A stretch of 64,000 nt of DNA, from NCBI GenBank assembly GCA_951802425.1, contig OX637806.1, positions 806,001-870,000 on the forward strand. Reading direction: 5' to 3'. Both the position numbers and the translations under genes were made by a program. Of this stretch, positions 10,743 to 19,756 are shown in pieces. Below the pieces are notes generated by a model that worked only from the letters and a program-made list of their open reading frames with translations, was not told the DNA's origin and ran no database searches. Positions within the stretch are counted from its first letter, which is position 1; the number at the start of each line of letters is the position of its first letter. The stretch comes from Clavaria fumosa. Lineage: Eukaryota > Basidiomycota > Agaricomycetes > Agaricales > Clavariaceae.

Positions 10743-11325
10743 CTAGCTCTTCAAGATAAATGCAAGGGGGGTCTTGGAATAGGTCTATGCGCAGGCGGTC
10801 TTGGAGTGTTCCAAAGGTGAGGTCGGTTTGTGCCTCAGAAGAACAGTATTCAAGCAAGTCATTGGTTTGTATTACAACAGATGTGTGGGTGTCGTCCTCG
10901 AGTTCTTTGAGGGCACTGTGGTACTCGGTTTCGTCTTCAAAGAAATCTTCCTCTTCAGCCAGAAATTCTAAGCTCTCTTGTTGATAAGCTTGCTCGGCTG
11001 CGACTTCTGAAAGTAAGACTACTAGTCTTGTTCGGAAAGTTCACCACTCGGGTTGGTGTGCGATGGATGCGGGGTTGTTTGTACTCAGGTCTACTGGTAA
11101 ACAAATCCTTCAGGTAGCAAAATGATATCTTGGTGCCAGTTGTGCGGCCTCAGAATGTCTTGGGTAGAGGAACCATTCATAGGTCCTTCCTTGCAGTGTA
11201 CTCGGTGGGGTTAACTGCTCAAAGTCCGTTTTTCCACCGAATCCTATCAAGGCTCTGCGCCTTTCGTGCTGTTCAAATGCTGTCCAATAGCGTGCCAGTT
11301 CTTCTTCTCTGAATACACAAGTCTT
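10743..11325 (-). pseudogene. Leader ORF upstream of gag, unknown function
   Basis: On the minus strand a frame of about 190 codons runs from about 11325 to a TAG at 10743, ending 9 nt before the gag ATG. It is interrupted twice by TGA. The product is acidic (Glu/Asp-rich second half, EEEDFFEDETEYHSAL) with no recognised domain. Its conservation up to the gag start suggests it was translated, possibly with gag expressed by reinitiation; that is inference. Confidence 0.5.
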
Positions 11326-11382
11326 GCTTCGACTCGGGCGAGGGTGGAGGTGCCTAGGTCCGTGAGGAGGTAGGCTGGGGAG

Positions 11383-11393
11383 AGGTTGTTACT
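11383..11393 (-). promoter_or_regulatory. Self-priming primer-binding site
   Basis: Immediately after the 5' LTR (minus strand) comes AGTAACAACCT. Its exact reverse complement AGGTTGTTACT lies in the LTR (11481-11491; 9262-9272 in the other LTR), about 34 nt downstream of the TATA box, where the transcript should start. An 11-nt perfect match between transcript 5' end and primer site is the hallmark of Tf1-type self-priming. No tRNA-type TGG primer site is seen. Confidence 0.85.
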
Positions 11394-11731
11394 TGTCAAT
11401 GACTGTTGGGTTGACTCTCAGGTTTTCGAGGGACTTGGGTAAAGTCGGCCGAAAGAGAGCAAAGCGAGAATGGGATTGGGAGTAACAACCTAAGGGAAGT
11501 TGTTACATGGGTAGCTACTTATATATTACAGGGGCACGAGTCATAGTGAGTCACTACACAAGGCGATGGACATGTGTGAGCAGTGAGGCGTGACATGAGT
11601 CATACATGAAATGGTGAAAGCGGGGTAGCATGTGGCATGTGACGACAGTAAGGGAAGGGTGTGTGTGTGGTGTGAAGGGCGGAAAAGGGGGGTGTGATGT
11701 GGGAAGGGGGTCATGTGATAGAAGTCTAACA
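11394..11731 (-). repeat. 5' LTR of the chromovirus (338 bp)
   Basis: Starts TGTTAG at 11731 and ends TTGACA at 11394 on the minus strand. It contains the TATA box (about 11520) and the AGGTTGTTACT start. It matches the two pieces of the 3' LTR with few differences and the same total length. Confidence 0.93.
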
Positions 11732-11736
11732 GGCAG
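11732..11736. other. Right 5-bp target duplication (GGCAG)
   Basis: Identical to 4659-4663 and directly adjacent to the LTR end at 11731. Confidence 0.9.
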
Positions 11737-12161
11737 TAGGACTGTGTCTTTGGTGGTCCTGAATTGGGCAAAGACCTTTAGTAAGCTCCCATAAAATTGC
11801 TTAGTTTCAGATATGACATTGATATTTTATGGCAAGTCAGCCTATGGGTTGCTGGATGTGCCAGCATTTGTTGTATCATGTTCTTTAAAAAATGATGCAT
11901 ATTGAGATGGGAGGAGTAAGTTGAGGACCTGTTACACTTAACTTCAGCCAACCAGGTGCTCCATAATTTAAAACACAGACCTCCCAAGGGGCCAACTCAC
12001 CAATTTGAAAGACACAGGAATGCATTTGAATGCTGAGATCCATAATTGCCATCAACTTTGCATCTGTAACTGAAGAGCATTTGCCTCCTCATCCATGACC
12101 CATATGAAATGTAACTTTCAGTTCCATAGAAATGTCACAGGAAGATTGCCTAAAACATCTG

Positions 12162-13180
12162 TTATACAATGAATTTTGGCATTGCGATGATCTCAGATAG
12201 TTGCCAAGATGAAAATGACATTCCAAACTGTGCAGACAATACAATCAATGGTAGTCCAGCTGTCAGAAGTTGGATGCCAGCAAAAGGGCACTTGATGCTT
12301 GTTGGCTGACTGCAGATTACTGATACTGCTGAGAGGGATGATCTTGCATACCAGGATCTCCAGAGGAATGGTATCATCCAATCAGATGTGCTGCAATTCA
12401 CACATGCATAAAGCTTTTGTAAATGCAGCCATGGGTGGGTCATGTCCATGTATGACTGGTCAAGAAGCCAAACAGAATCAATCTCTGGACAGTGCTGGCT
12501 CAAGTGATTGCTGATGTAAAAATGGCAAGAAGGTTATTGGTTAGAATGTGGGGAACAGCACCAGATTGACCCTCTGCATCCAACACCCATGGTCTGATGG
12601 TGAAGAGGCTGTGAGGGACATGTGAAAAGTCTCTGCCATATCCTACCACACTCTGCACAACTTCTTTGGGGTGTGCAATAAAGGTTTCAGCAGTAGCTGT
12701 TGCACTGGCATGTAAGTCCTCAGTCATTAACTGCTTTGTCTCCAACTTGAGGATGTTGCACATAGATGGACCCCAACACTTCATGTGTGATACATGGCAT
12801 TCAGGGTCCAGTTTAAGAAGCTTGCTAGATGGTGTTCTGCAGTTAGACACTCACTGTAGAAAAAACACATAGAGGACTCACCCAAAGGCTTTCATCTCAA
12901 CTCCAGAGACCACACCCACCACACCCAGCCCCACTTGCATCTGCTTGTGCCATTCATACCACCAATTACATTTCAGAGAAGTAGCCTGGACAACCCATGC
13001 ATTCCTACCCACAGCAGCTAGGAATGCCTTGCAAGGCAGTCCAACTGAAGCATTTGAGTCTGTCAGAGCCCAGGTGTTGAGGGGCAGCTGAACAGAGTTT
13101 TCAGCTGCTTCAGCAGAGAGTCTATAGACACAGTCTTCAGTGAATAGGAAGAATATGTGTTTGTGAATTTGGAAGGCCAT
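12162..13180 (-). pseudogene. RHS-like NTPase relic
   Basis: Read leftward from about 13180, broken frames give VYRLSAEAAENSV, then LNTWALTDSNASVGLPC, AWVVQATSLKCNWWYEWHKQ and, after a frame change, CHVSHMKCWGPSMCNILKL and SHVPHSLFTIRPWVLD. This order (WxLxDxN, VVQATSP..W.EWxKQ, WGPS.R..L, HSLFxIRP) resembles the C-terminal half of fungal RHS/Crinkler-type proteins, which are often dispersed with transposons. The upstream P-loop half is not recognisable. The segment is CpG-poor and has several frame breaks. The same signature at 1990-2470 supports a repeated family. The name is tentative. Confidence 0.45.
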
Positions 13181-13419
13181 AGGCTGGCCTGTGCTTAGAT
13201 GATGAAACAGAACATAACACTGGTAAGAACTTTACTCACCAATGCCAAGTTGTCTGGTGATGACAATGCCACCCTAACAAGGAACATTCTTTCATCCCTG
13301 AAACCAGGTTTCAAGGATGTTGAGAGTGGTCATGTACTCTTTTTGGAGAAGTAGGTTAGTTATTGTGCAGTGTACAAGCAAGAGCATAGCTCTTGCCATG
13401 AACATGCACCCCCTTCAGC

Positions 13420-13620
13420 ACACCCACCCCCTATCCAAAAGGCCTAGCCAATTTTGACTGATGCCCTTTTTATAGGCCCAGCCAATCATCGGCTAAGATA
13501 TAGTTGTATAGGCTTGGCCAATCAACTTGATATACCAAAGTCATGTTATACATACACAGATCTCATGGTACTAATGATGCCCTTTCAAAAGAGCTAGCCA
13601 ATGAACATTTTAGGAACCAG
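13420..13620. repeat. Diverged short repeats (GGCY-AGCCAAT)
   Basis: The motif GGCCTAGCCAAT / GGCCCAGCCAATCA / GGCTTGGCCAATCA / GAGCTAGCCAATGA recurs about every 50-90 bp, twice preceded by GATGCCCTTT. Probably an eroded tandem repeat. Confidence 0.5.
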
Positions 13621-13724
13621 TGAAGAGGGCCTGAAGCACCCTATTCAAAACACTTCTCTCCTTACATGACAAATTATACCAAAGAGGCTGGGGATGAAGC
13701 ATATATAGAGTTTATGAAGCAAGA

Positions 13725-14180
13725 GATCAGATATGCTATTTGATAGAAACATAAATTACAAGGTCATCATCATCTGAGACACTGCATTAGTGATAAATGA
13801 GACCTTACAACTTAATACAGCAGGGTGAAATAAAAACCAATATGCCTTATAATAGGCTTCCAATGGGCTGGATCAAACTCAACCTCCAAAACATGCAATA
13901 GAGCCACTATGAACTTAGGATGACATGTGGTCTGTCAACTGATTCAGGAACATTACAAGATGATATTCTTTAGAAAAGGATGGACCTTTTGAACACCATG
14001 CAGCAAGCACTGTCTAGAACCTGATATGCCTTTGAATAGACTAAAATATGGCAGGGCAGATAGCAAATTTGGACATAAAATTGAGCCATTATGATCTGTA
14101 ATTAAATGTGGCAAGTGATGCAGGCAGTATCATTATCTCTTAATCCCCAATTCATCATAAAAGGCCCCAAATATGCCATC
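13725..14180. repeat. AT-rich diverged repeat units
   Basis: The box ATATGCYTTTNAATAG occurs near 13733, 13843 and 14025 (weaker at 14167). The last two good copies are followed about 60 nt later by GAGCCAYTATGA. No coding frame is visible. The units are too diverged to fix the period by eye. Confidence 0.4.
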
Positions 14181-14459
14181 CATCAGGGCATACTCCTTGT
14201 GATTATCTGGTATTTCTTAACAAGGGCTAAACTATTGCACTAATGAGCACAGATTACAAAGAATTATTAGAATCTGGAGAGACTGACATCCTGCACAATA
14301 TGCACATATAGATATTCCATACTATGAATATGATCCATACTGAATAAAGATATGCTTCACTATCTTATTGGGAGATGATTGTCAAACAGTTGTAAAATGG
14401 AACCTGTTCACATTTTATTGTACTACAACTGAAATCTATTTTCAACCATTCCTCCTTGG

Positions 14460-15172
14460 TCACAGTACCCATTTCTTTGCATCCATGGAGGCCCTCTGTC
14501 TGGCCCTGGTCCTATATAGTGACTTGAACCTTTCCTCTTCCTTTTCACCACCCACCTGTCTCCTTTTCTGTAGGCTGGGTTCTGCCTCATTATGGATCTC
14601 AACTACCACATGAGTGGCAGGATGATCACCACTTTCTAGCCCAACCCCCTCAGCACCATCACACTGTTCAATATCCACCTGCTTCCACAGACCAGATTCT
14701 TCTGCATCAGTAGTTGGGGGAACAGAAGCATTGACCCCATCATCATCCCCATCATCACTCTGCCCATCATTATCTGACTCCTGTGAGCCAGATTCCTCAC
14801 TTTTTACAATCAAAATGTGCATTGATGATAATGATGAAATGAAAACACTCACTCAGTACTGATATAGACACACTCTTCTTGTGCCTTCCCCTTCTTGAGA
14901 GACAGCCTCTTCACCCTGTTGTCAGATGACAATGAAGGTTCTTGTTCAGATCCTTGGTGATGGCTGACCAGTTGCCTTGATGCCTTTCCTCTTAGATGCT
15001 GTGGAAGGACATGCTGAAACTGGAATATCTTTTGGCCAAGTGTCTGACAATGACAGAGAAAATCACAGAGGCGCCTGACATCCACATAGTGCATTTTTGA
15101 AGGCTCCCAGATTTGCAAGCCATCTGGAAGATATTCCTTTGAGATGAATTTGTGTGGCTGATCAGCTATCAA
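14460..15172 (-). pseudogene. Unrecognised coding relic
   Basis: Two adjacent minus-strand frames (15172-14849 and 14852-14460) give 107 and 130 codons: first IADQPHKFISKEYLPDG followed by a basic SLKKGKAQEECV end, then an acidic stretch (SQESDNDGQSDDGDDD). The order suggests one protein with a frame change or a short intron at about 14850. I do not recognise the family. It lies between the RHS-like and DIRS relics and is CpG-poor, so it is probably also transposon-derived. Confidence 0.3.
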
Positions 15173-15259
15173 AAGCCAAGGAACAGCAACCTTCTTGTTT
15201 TTGGTTGTGTCGCCTGTATTTTTAAGGCTTTATTTCAAACATCAACTAAAATGAGTTGC

Positions 15260-18190
15260 AAGAGAGATGTACAATAAGTGATGGTCAAAAATGACCTCAC
15301 GAACTGCAAGTTCAAACATGTGTGCATTCTCTGTGGAGGGGGACACAGGAAAGGAGATTGCAAGGAAAGAGCAAAAAGAAGCACTTGAGCTTAAAGCTAA
15401 GCACCCATGGTATTTTAGGGAGTTCCTTTGGTGAGATGATGATGAGATAGTAGGAGTTACAGTGAGTTACTCACTTACTGTGGAACCAGTACCCAAGCCT
15501 CCAGACACAGAATTCACAAGAGGAGACAGATGGAAAACAATACAGGAACACACAGATCTTTTTAAGATTGTCACACTGCTCAAAACCAACATATTTGAGC
15601 AACTTCTCACTGACCACCCCAATCAACCCTATGTGAGTCAGTCCTGTGGGCACTCTGCAATGGCTTCTGGCCATGGGCAGGAATGGAGTTGACTGAGTAT
15701 CCAGAGTCCTGGGACAACTCAGAGTGACCCCCCAAGACTGAAGCAGAGAGAAATTTCATATGAGAGCAATTCAGAGTGGAAGAGGAGAAGGGGTGCTTCT
15801 CACATGCATTTGGAACAGAACTTCTACCCAGGATGTTCTTGGTCCCAGTCCACAGTTCCAAAACCAGAATCCAACAAACTCTGCTTAGTCGTCAACCATT
15901 CTGATGGAGAATTCTCACCTAATTCCTGAATCCTAAAAACACAAATTGCTGGTGTGAAACTTGATGGGATCTGGTCACTAGGGACAACCATCTGTGCCCT
16001 CCACAGACAGGATCCTTCTGAGGAACTTGTTGTCTACAAGACCGATGTAGCTGAGGCATACTGCCTGTGTCCGATGCATCCACTGTGGCAGCTTAAGCAG
16101 ATTGTCTCAGTGGATGGGACCAAGCACATCAACTGCTGCAATAATTTTGGTGGTTGGGCTTCCCAGAAAGTCTATCACTCCATTGCTTTGCTTGTTGTTT
16201 GGATCACTGTTTTTAAGTGTGGCCTTGTCAACCTCAAGTGCTATGTCAATGACCACTTCAGAGTTTCCCCAAAGGACAGCATTGTGTGGTATGCTCCCTA
16301 TGGAAAGACATGCCTTTAGAACAGGCAAGGCTCCTTGAGCTTTTTGATGAACTCAGCATCCCACATGCCAAGCACAAGCAACTCTCAGGGTCACCCCTCT
16401 GTGTCATTGGTTTCGATGTAGACCCTAACAGCATGTGGGTATCCATGGCCCTAGACAAGTGAGCCAAACTAGTCACCACTTGCAAACCTTTCACAAGGCC
16501 AGGCATGCGCATCCTGCTATGAGATTTCTGGGCAATCCAAGGTCACATAAACTGGGCCTTAAATGTCTACCCCCTGCTCTGACTATCCCTCTCAGCCCTG
16601 TATGCCAAGACTGCAGGAAAAAGCAAGCTGCATGTGCTCCTCCAGGTGAATACAGAGATTGCATGCAAAGTGATGTGGCTCATTGACCACATTGAGTGGT
16701 CAACAGGTGTCCACCTCATTGAGGCCTCTGAGTGGACCATCTACAACAGGGTGGATATGCTGGAGGCATACTCTGGTGTGGGCATAGGTATCTGGTTCCC
16801 AAGCAAGTGTGTCAGCTACCAATGGGCAATTCCTCTGGACATGAAGCCAACAGGGATTTTCTTCTTCGAAGTGCTCGCAGTCTGCTGTGCAGCACACCTT
16901 TCCTGCAACCATGGGTCCCCCTGCTACCTCCTTTGCCACAGCAATAACTCAAACTCCTTTGACATCTACCACTCCCTCTGCACAGGACCCTCGCACAACC
17001 GGATCCTCCAGTCCGCAATCAATGTGCAGATCATGGACAACCTTGATATGAGAGTCCTGTGGATTCCTGGAAGCGAAAACATGGAGGTGGATGCACTCTC
17101 CCGACTAGACAATGTGTGCACTCTGATGCTGTTGCCAACACTATTTATTGTAAAGTTTCAACCCCCTTGAGATGTGCTGGGGGCAGCCAAAAAATGACCA
17201 GCATTTCTGTGAACACCAGGCAGCCCTGGCGGCTGTTGTGGACCATCAAGCACCTCCGATGCGAGGTCTCAACCCTCATAGGGCTTGCACTTGACCCCTC
17301 CATGATCCTCTGCTACACAAGTGCCCTCAACTCCTACCTGACCTTCTGCAAAACACATTCTTTCCCCTACAACCCAACTGCTGACACCCTAAGCCTCTAC
17401 ATCGCCTACATGGCATCTTTCATCAGTTGACTCTTACCTCTCAGGCATTTGTAGTCAACTCGAACCCTACTACCCAAATGTCTGTGCCAACTGCACCTCA
17501 CAACTAGTGGTCAGGACCCTCAAAGGCACACACCAGTGCCACAGCTGCCTCACCACATGAAAGAACACTCTCTCATGGGAGGATGTGTCCCGAGTGTCCT
17601 CCACCTTCGCAGCCTCGGCTGACCACAACAACTGCCTCTTCATGGCTATTTTTCACACTGCCTTCTTTGCACTACTATGGCTGGGCAAAGCAACCATGCC
17701 AGACAACCCGCAATTACAGGACCCCTTGAAATTGACTCTGCAGTCATCATTTAGCCTGCTGGACAATGGCTACAGCCTGTGGTTGCCAAGGTTCAAGGGG
17801 GACAGGCTCTTCAAAGGCAACTGCATCGTGGTCCTACAGCGCGACAGCCACCTGGACCCCTGCACAGCCATGACTCACTACCTTGCTTGCAGAGACACCC
17901 ACTTCCTGCTACACCCATGGCTTTGGCTGTGAAAATTGGAGACAGTACCCACACACTTGTGGTTTGTAAAGCAACTCCAGGACCTTTTCCTGTGCGAAAT
18001 CGCCAGCCACTCGTTGCGCACTGGTGGGGCAACTGCTCTTGCACAGGAGGGTGTGGCCCTGGAGCTCATCAGACACCTTCGAACACTACATATGCAAGAA
18101 CCCTCTTCTCCTGCATGCCCTGATCCTTGGGAACAGAGCAGAGACCCAGGTCATGCCAGCCAGATCACCTTTGTCTCATATGCTTGGATA
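15260..18190 (+). pseudogene. DIRS-like retroelement relic: gag, RT, RNase H, tyrosine recombinase
   Basis: A zinc-knuckle-like CILCGGGHRKGDC lies near 15330, then HTDLFKIVTLLKTNIFE (15560). Reverse transcriptase spans about 15950-16330: first catalytic Asp in YKTDVAEAY, second motif YVND at 16242-16253 instead of YVDD. RNase H (about 16630-17120) ends VLWIPGSENMEVDALSR. A tyrosine recombinase follows (17200-18190), with LGLALDPS..CYTSALNSYLTF, WLPRFKGDRLF, HSLRTGGATALAQEG (the H-x-x-R box) and, in a shifted frame, EHYICKNPLLLHALIL holding the catalytic Tyr. The RT-RH-YR order defines DIRS-type elements, which integrate by recombination rather than with a DDE integrase. Many stops and frame shifts make it dead. 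Terminal repeats were not identified. Confidence 0.82.
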
Positions 18191-18523
18191 AAAAATAAAT
18201 AAATAAGTTTCTCTCCATGACACTTCGTAGACTCTTTCTTCCTTGTAGACCCTTTCTCCCTTGATGACTCTTTCTTACTTCAGGTTGTATGCTTCAGACC
18301 CTTTGACTCTTACCGGATGCCCTTGGGACACTCATGACTATCACGTACACTCCTGTGAATGGGCAGTTTACTTCACTTACACCTGTATCCTCGTGTTCTC
18401 CCTCTTCCTGTATCCTTGCATTCTCCCTCTTCTCACAAGCTAACCACATACCTGGACACACCTACTTCCCCTTACTTGATCCTTTGTGCCATGGATACTA
18501 CTATTTTCTGTAGCCCTCTACCA

Positions 18524-18628
18524 TTTACTTTACACAACCCTGCAATTTGAGCCCCCCAGGCATCTTCAGGTACTGGGGTGGCTGCTTTACCGCTACCTCA
18601 TTACATCAGCGTCAAGCACCTTGATTGG
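18524..18628 (+). repeat. 105-bp direct repeat, copy 1
   Basis: TTTACTTTACAC...TTGATTGG matches 23139-23243 in the same orientation over 105 bp with roughly ten differences. The two copies lie outside the 18866-22984 transposon, 237 bp to its left and 154 bp to its right. It contains ATTACATCAGCGTCAAG, related to the subterminal sequence of that transposon, so it may be an end of another family member. Confidence 0.8.
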
Positions 18629-18858
18629 ACCTTGATTGGTCATGTTTAAATATGTATTTACAGTAGTCCAATCAGTTGTGTGCGGGTATAGCCCACGCTT
18701 CCAGCAACAAGTGTTTCTCATGCCTCTGCATGCCCTGCTGGGCAAGGCAGAACCTTCTAGGCACCTCCGCACACCGTGCTTGGGTGAGGTCCCCCCCGCA
18801 GTGCCAAACACAGCATGCCAGTCCCGAGACAATCCTTCCTCAGACTTCCCGCTACCCA

Positions 18859-18865
18859 CTACAAT
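18859..18865. other. 7-bp target duplication CTACAAT, left
   Basis: Directly precedes the terminal TGGGG of the transposon at 18866 and is repeated at 22985-22991 directly after its last base. Confidence 0.85.
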
Positions 18866-19090
18866 TGGGGTTGGGCAATCCCAGTAACAGGTCACATAGG
18901 TCACACTCCGTGACGCATCATCACAGGTCTCAAACCACTGGCCCAGTGGTTTATCTCCTTCAAATCTAACTATAAGGAATGGTGTCCAGTGAATAAAATG
19001 TTCATAATTCATGTCTAGATTTTCCTTAATAAATTTCTTTTTTTTTGATTATACCTGTGCAATGTTATGTCACTATCTTTCTGAATTCCC

Positions 19091-19373
19091 AGCCAAATCT
19101 GGCTCCAAACTTTGTTATTTTATAGACTCCTTCAGCTCACATTTTCACACTTAACATTGGCTGAATGAAATGCTTCATTAATAAATTTAAAATATCTGTT
19201 CAGGATAGATCCTTTTTTTTCTTCCTCATTACTGAGATACAATAGAGACAGCATTATATTTCCATAATGGGAGTAGATAAAATAAATCTGTTCTGAACAA
19301 ATATTCTGAATTTATTATTGAAGCATTTTGTTCAACCAAAGCTAAGCTTCAAAATGTGATCTGGCTGAGCCTA
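19091..19373. repeat. Foldback inside the transposon, copy 1
   Basis: Arms at about 19091-19218 and 19280-19373 are diverged inverted repeats (left GCTTCATTAATAAATTTAAA, right TGAATTTATTATTGAAGC). The right arm contains AAGCTAAGCTTCAAAATGTG, shared with the foldback at 23338-23565, which links the two elements. Confidence 0.65.
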
Positions 19374-19756
19374 TAGACATTTAAGTTTTGTGCAGCCATA
19401 TGTGTTAGCACAGCCACATTTTTTCGGACATGAGGCTGCCTCATGATGCAAAACAAAATTTTCGGGCCTCATTGCACCACCAATACATCCTCTGTGATTC
19501 TGGCTTCAATTGCCCTCCTCAAGCCCTCTTTCTACTGCCTATTTGGCTTTGTAAGTGACTCAAAACATAAACTTATCTATGATTATGTTATGTGGCACTA
19601 ATACTAGTACTTCTGATCTTACAGACAACTTCCTGCCATTGCAACAGCAGTTTCTTGATATTTTCTGTATCTCATCAGCCTCTGTAAGTGATTTTGAGTG
19701 TGATTGACACAGAAATCTAAGTAACTGACCCTGTTCTCTCTGGTGCAGTGACTTAC

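Larger units (their letters stand above)
4664..11731 (-). mobile_element. Ty3/gypsy chromovirus with internal inversion
   Basis: A 7068-bp LTR retrotransposon inserted on the minus strand and bounded by GGCAG duplications. The 5' LTR is 11394-11731 (338 bp). The 3' LTR is split: 266 bp at 9022-9287 in plus orientation and 72 bp at 4664-4735 in minus orientation, again 338 bp in total. Leader, gag and gag-pol linker (9288-11393) read leftward, whereas pol, chromodomain and most of the 3' LTR (4736-9287) read rightward. Inverting 4736-9287 on paper yields the standard order LTR-gag-pol-LTR. The 11-nt primer site next to the 5' LTR is complementary to the predicted transcript start, the self-priming arrangement of the Tf1/sushi lineage. 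Pol carries seven stops and a frameshift, so the copy is dead, but it keeps many CpG sites and is younger than its flanks. Confidence 0.92.

Noticed and set aside
4664..11731. Two oppositely oriented gypsy elements inserted side by side
   Set aside because: Only one pair of 5-bp target duplications exists, the split LTR pieces add up to exactly one LTR, and pol lacks its own 5' LTR, leader and gag. A single element with an inversion explains all of this.
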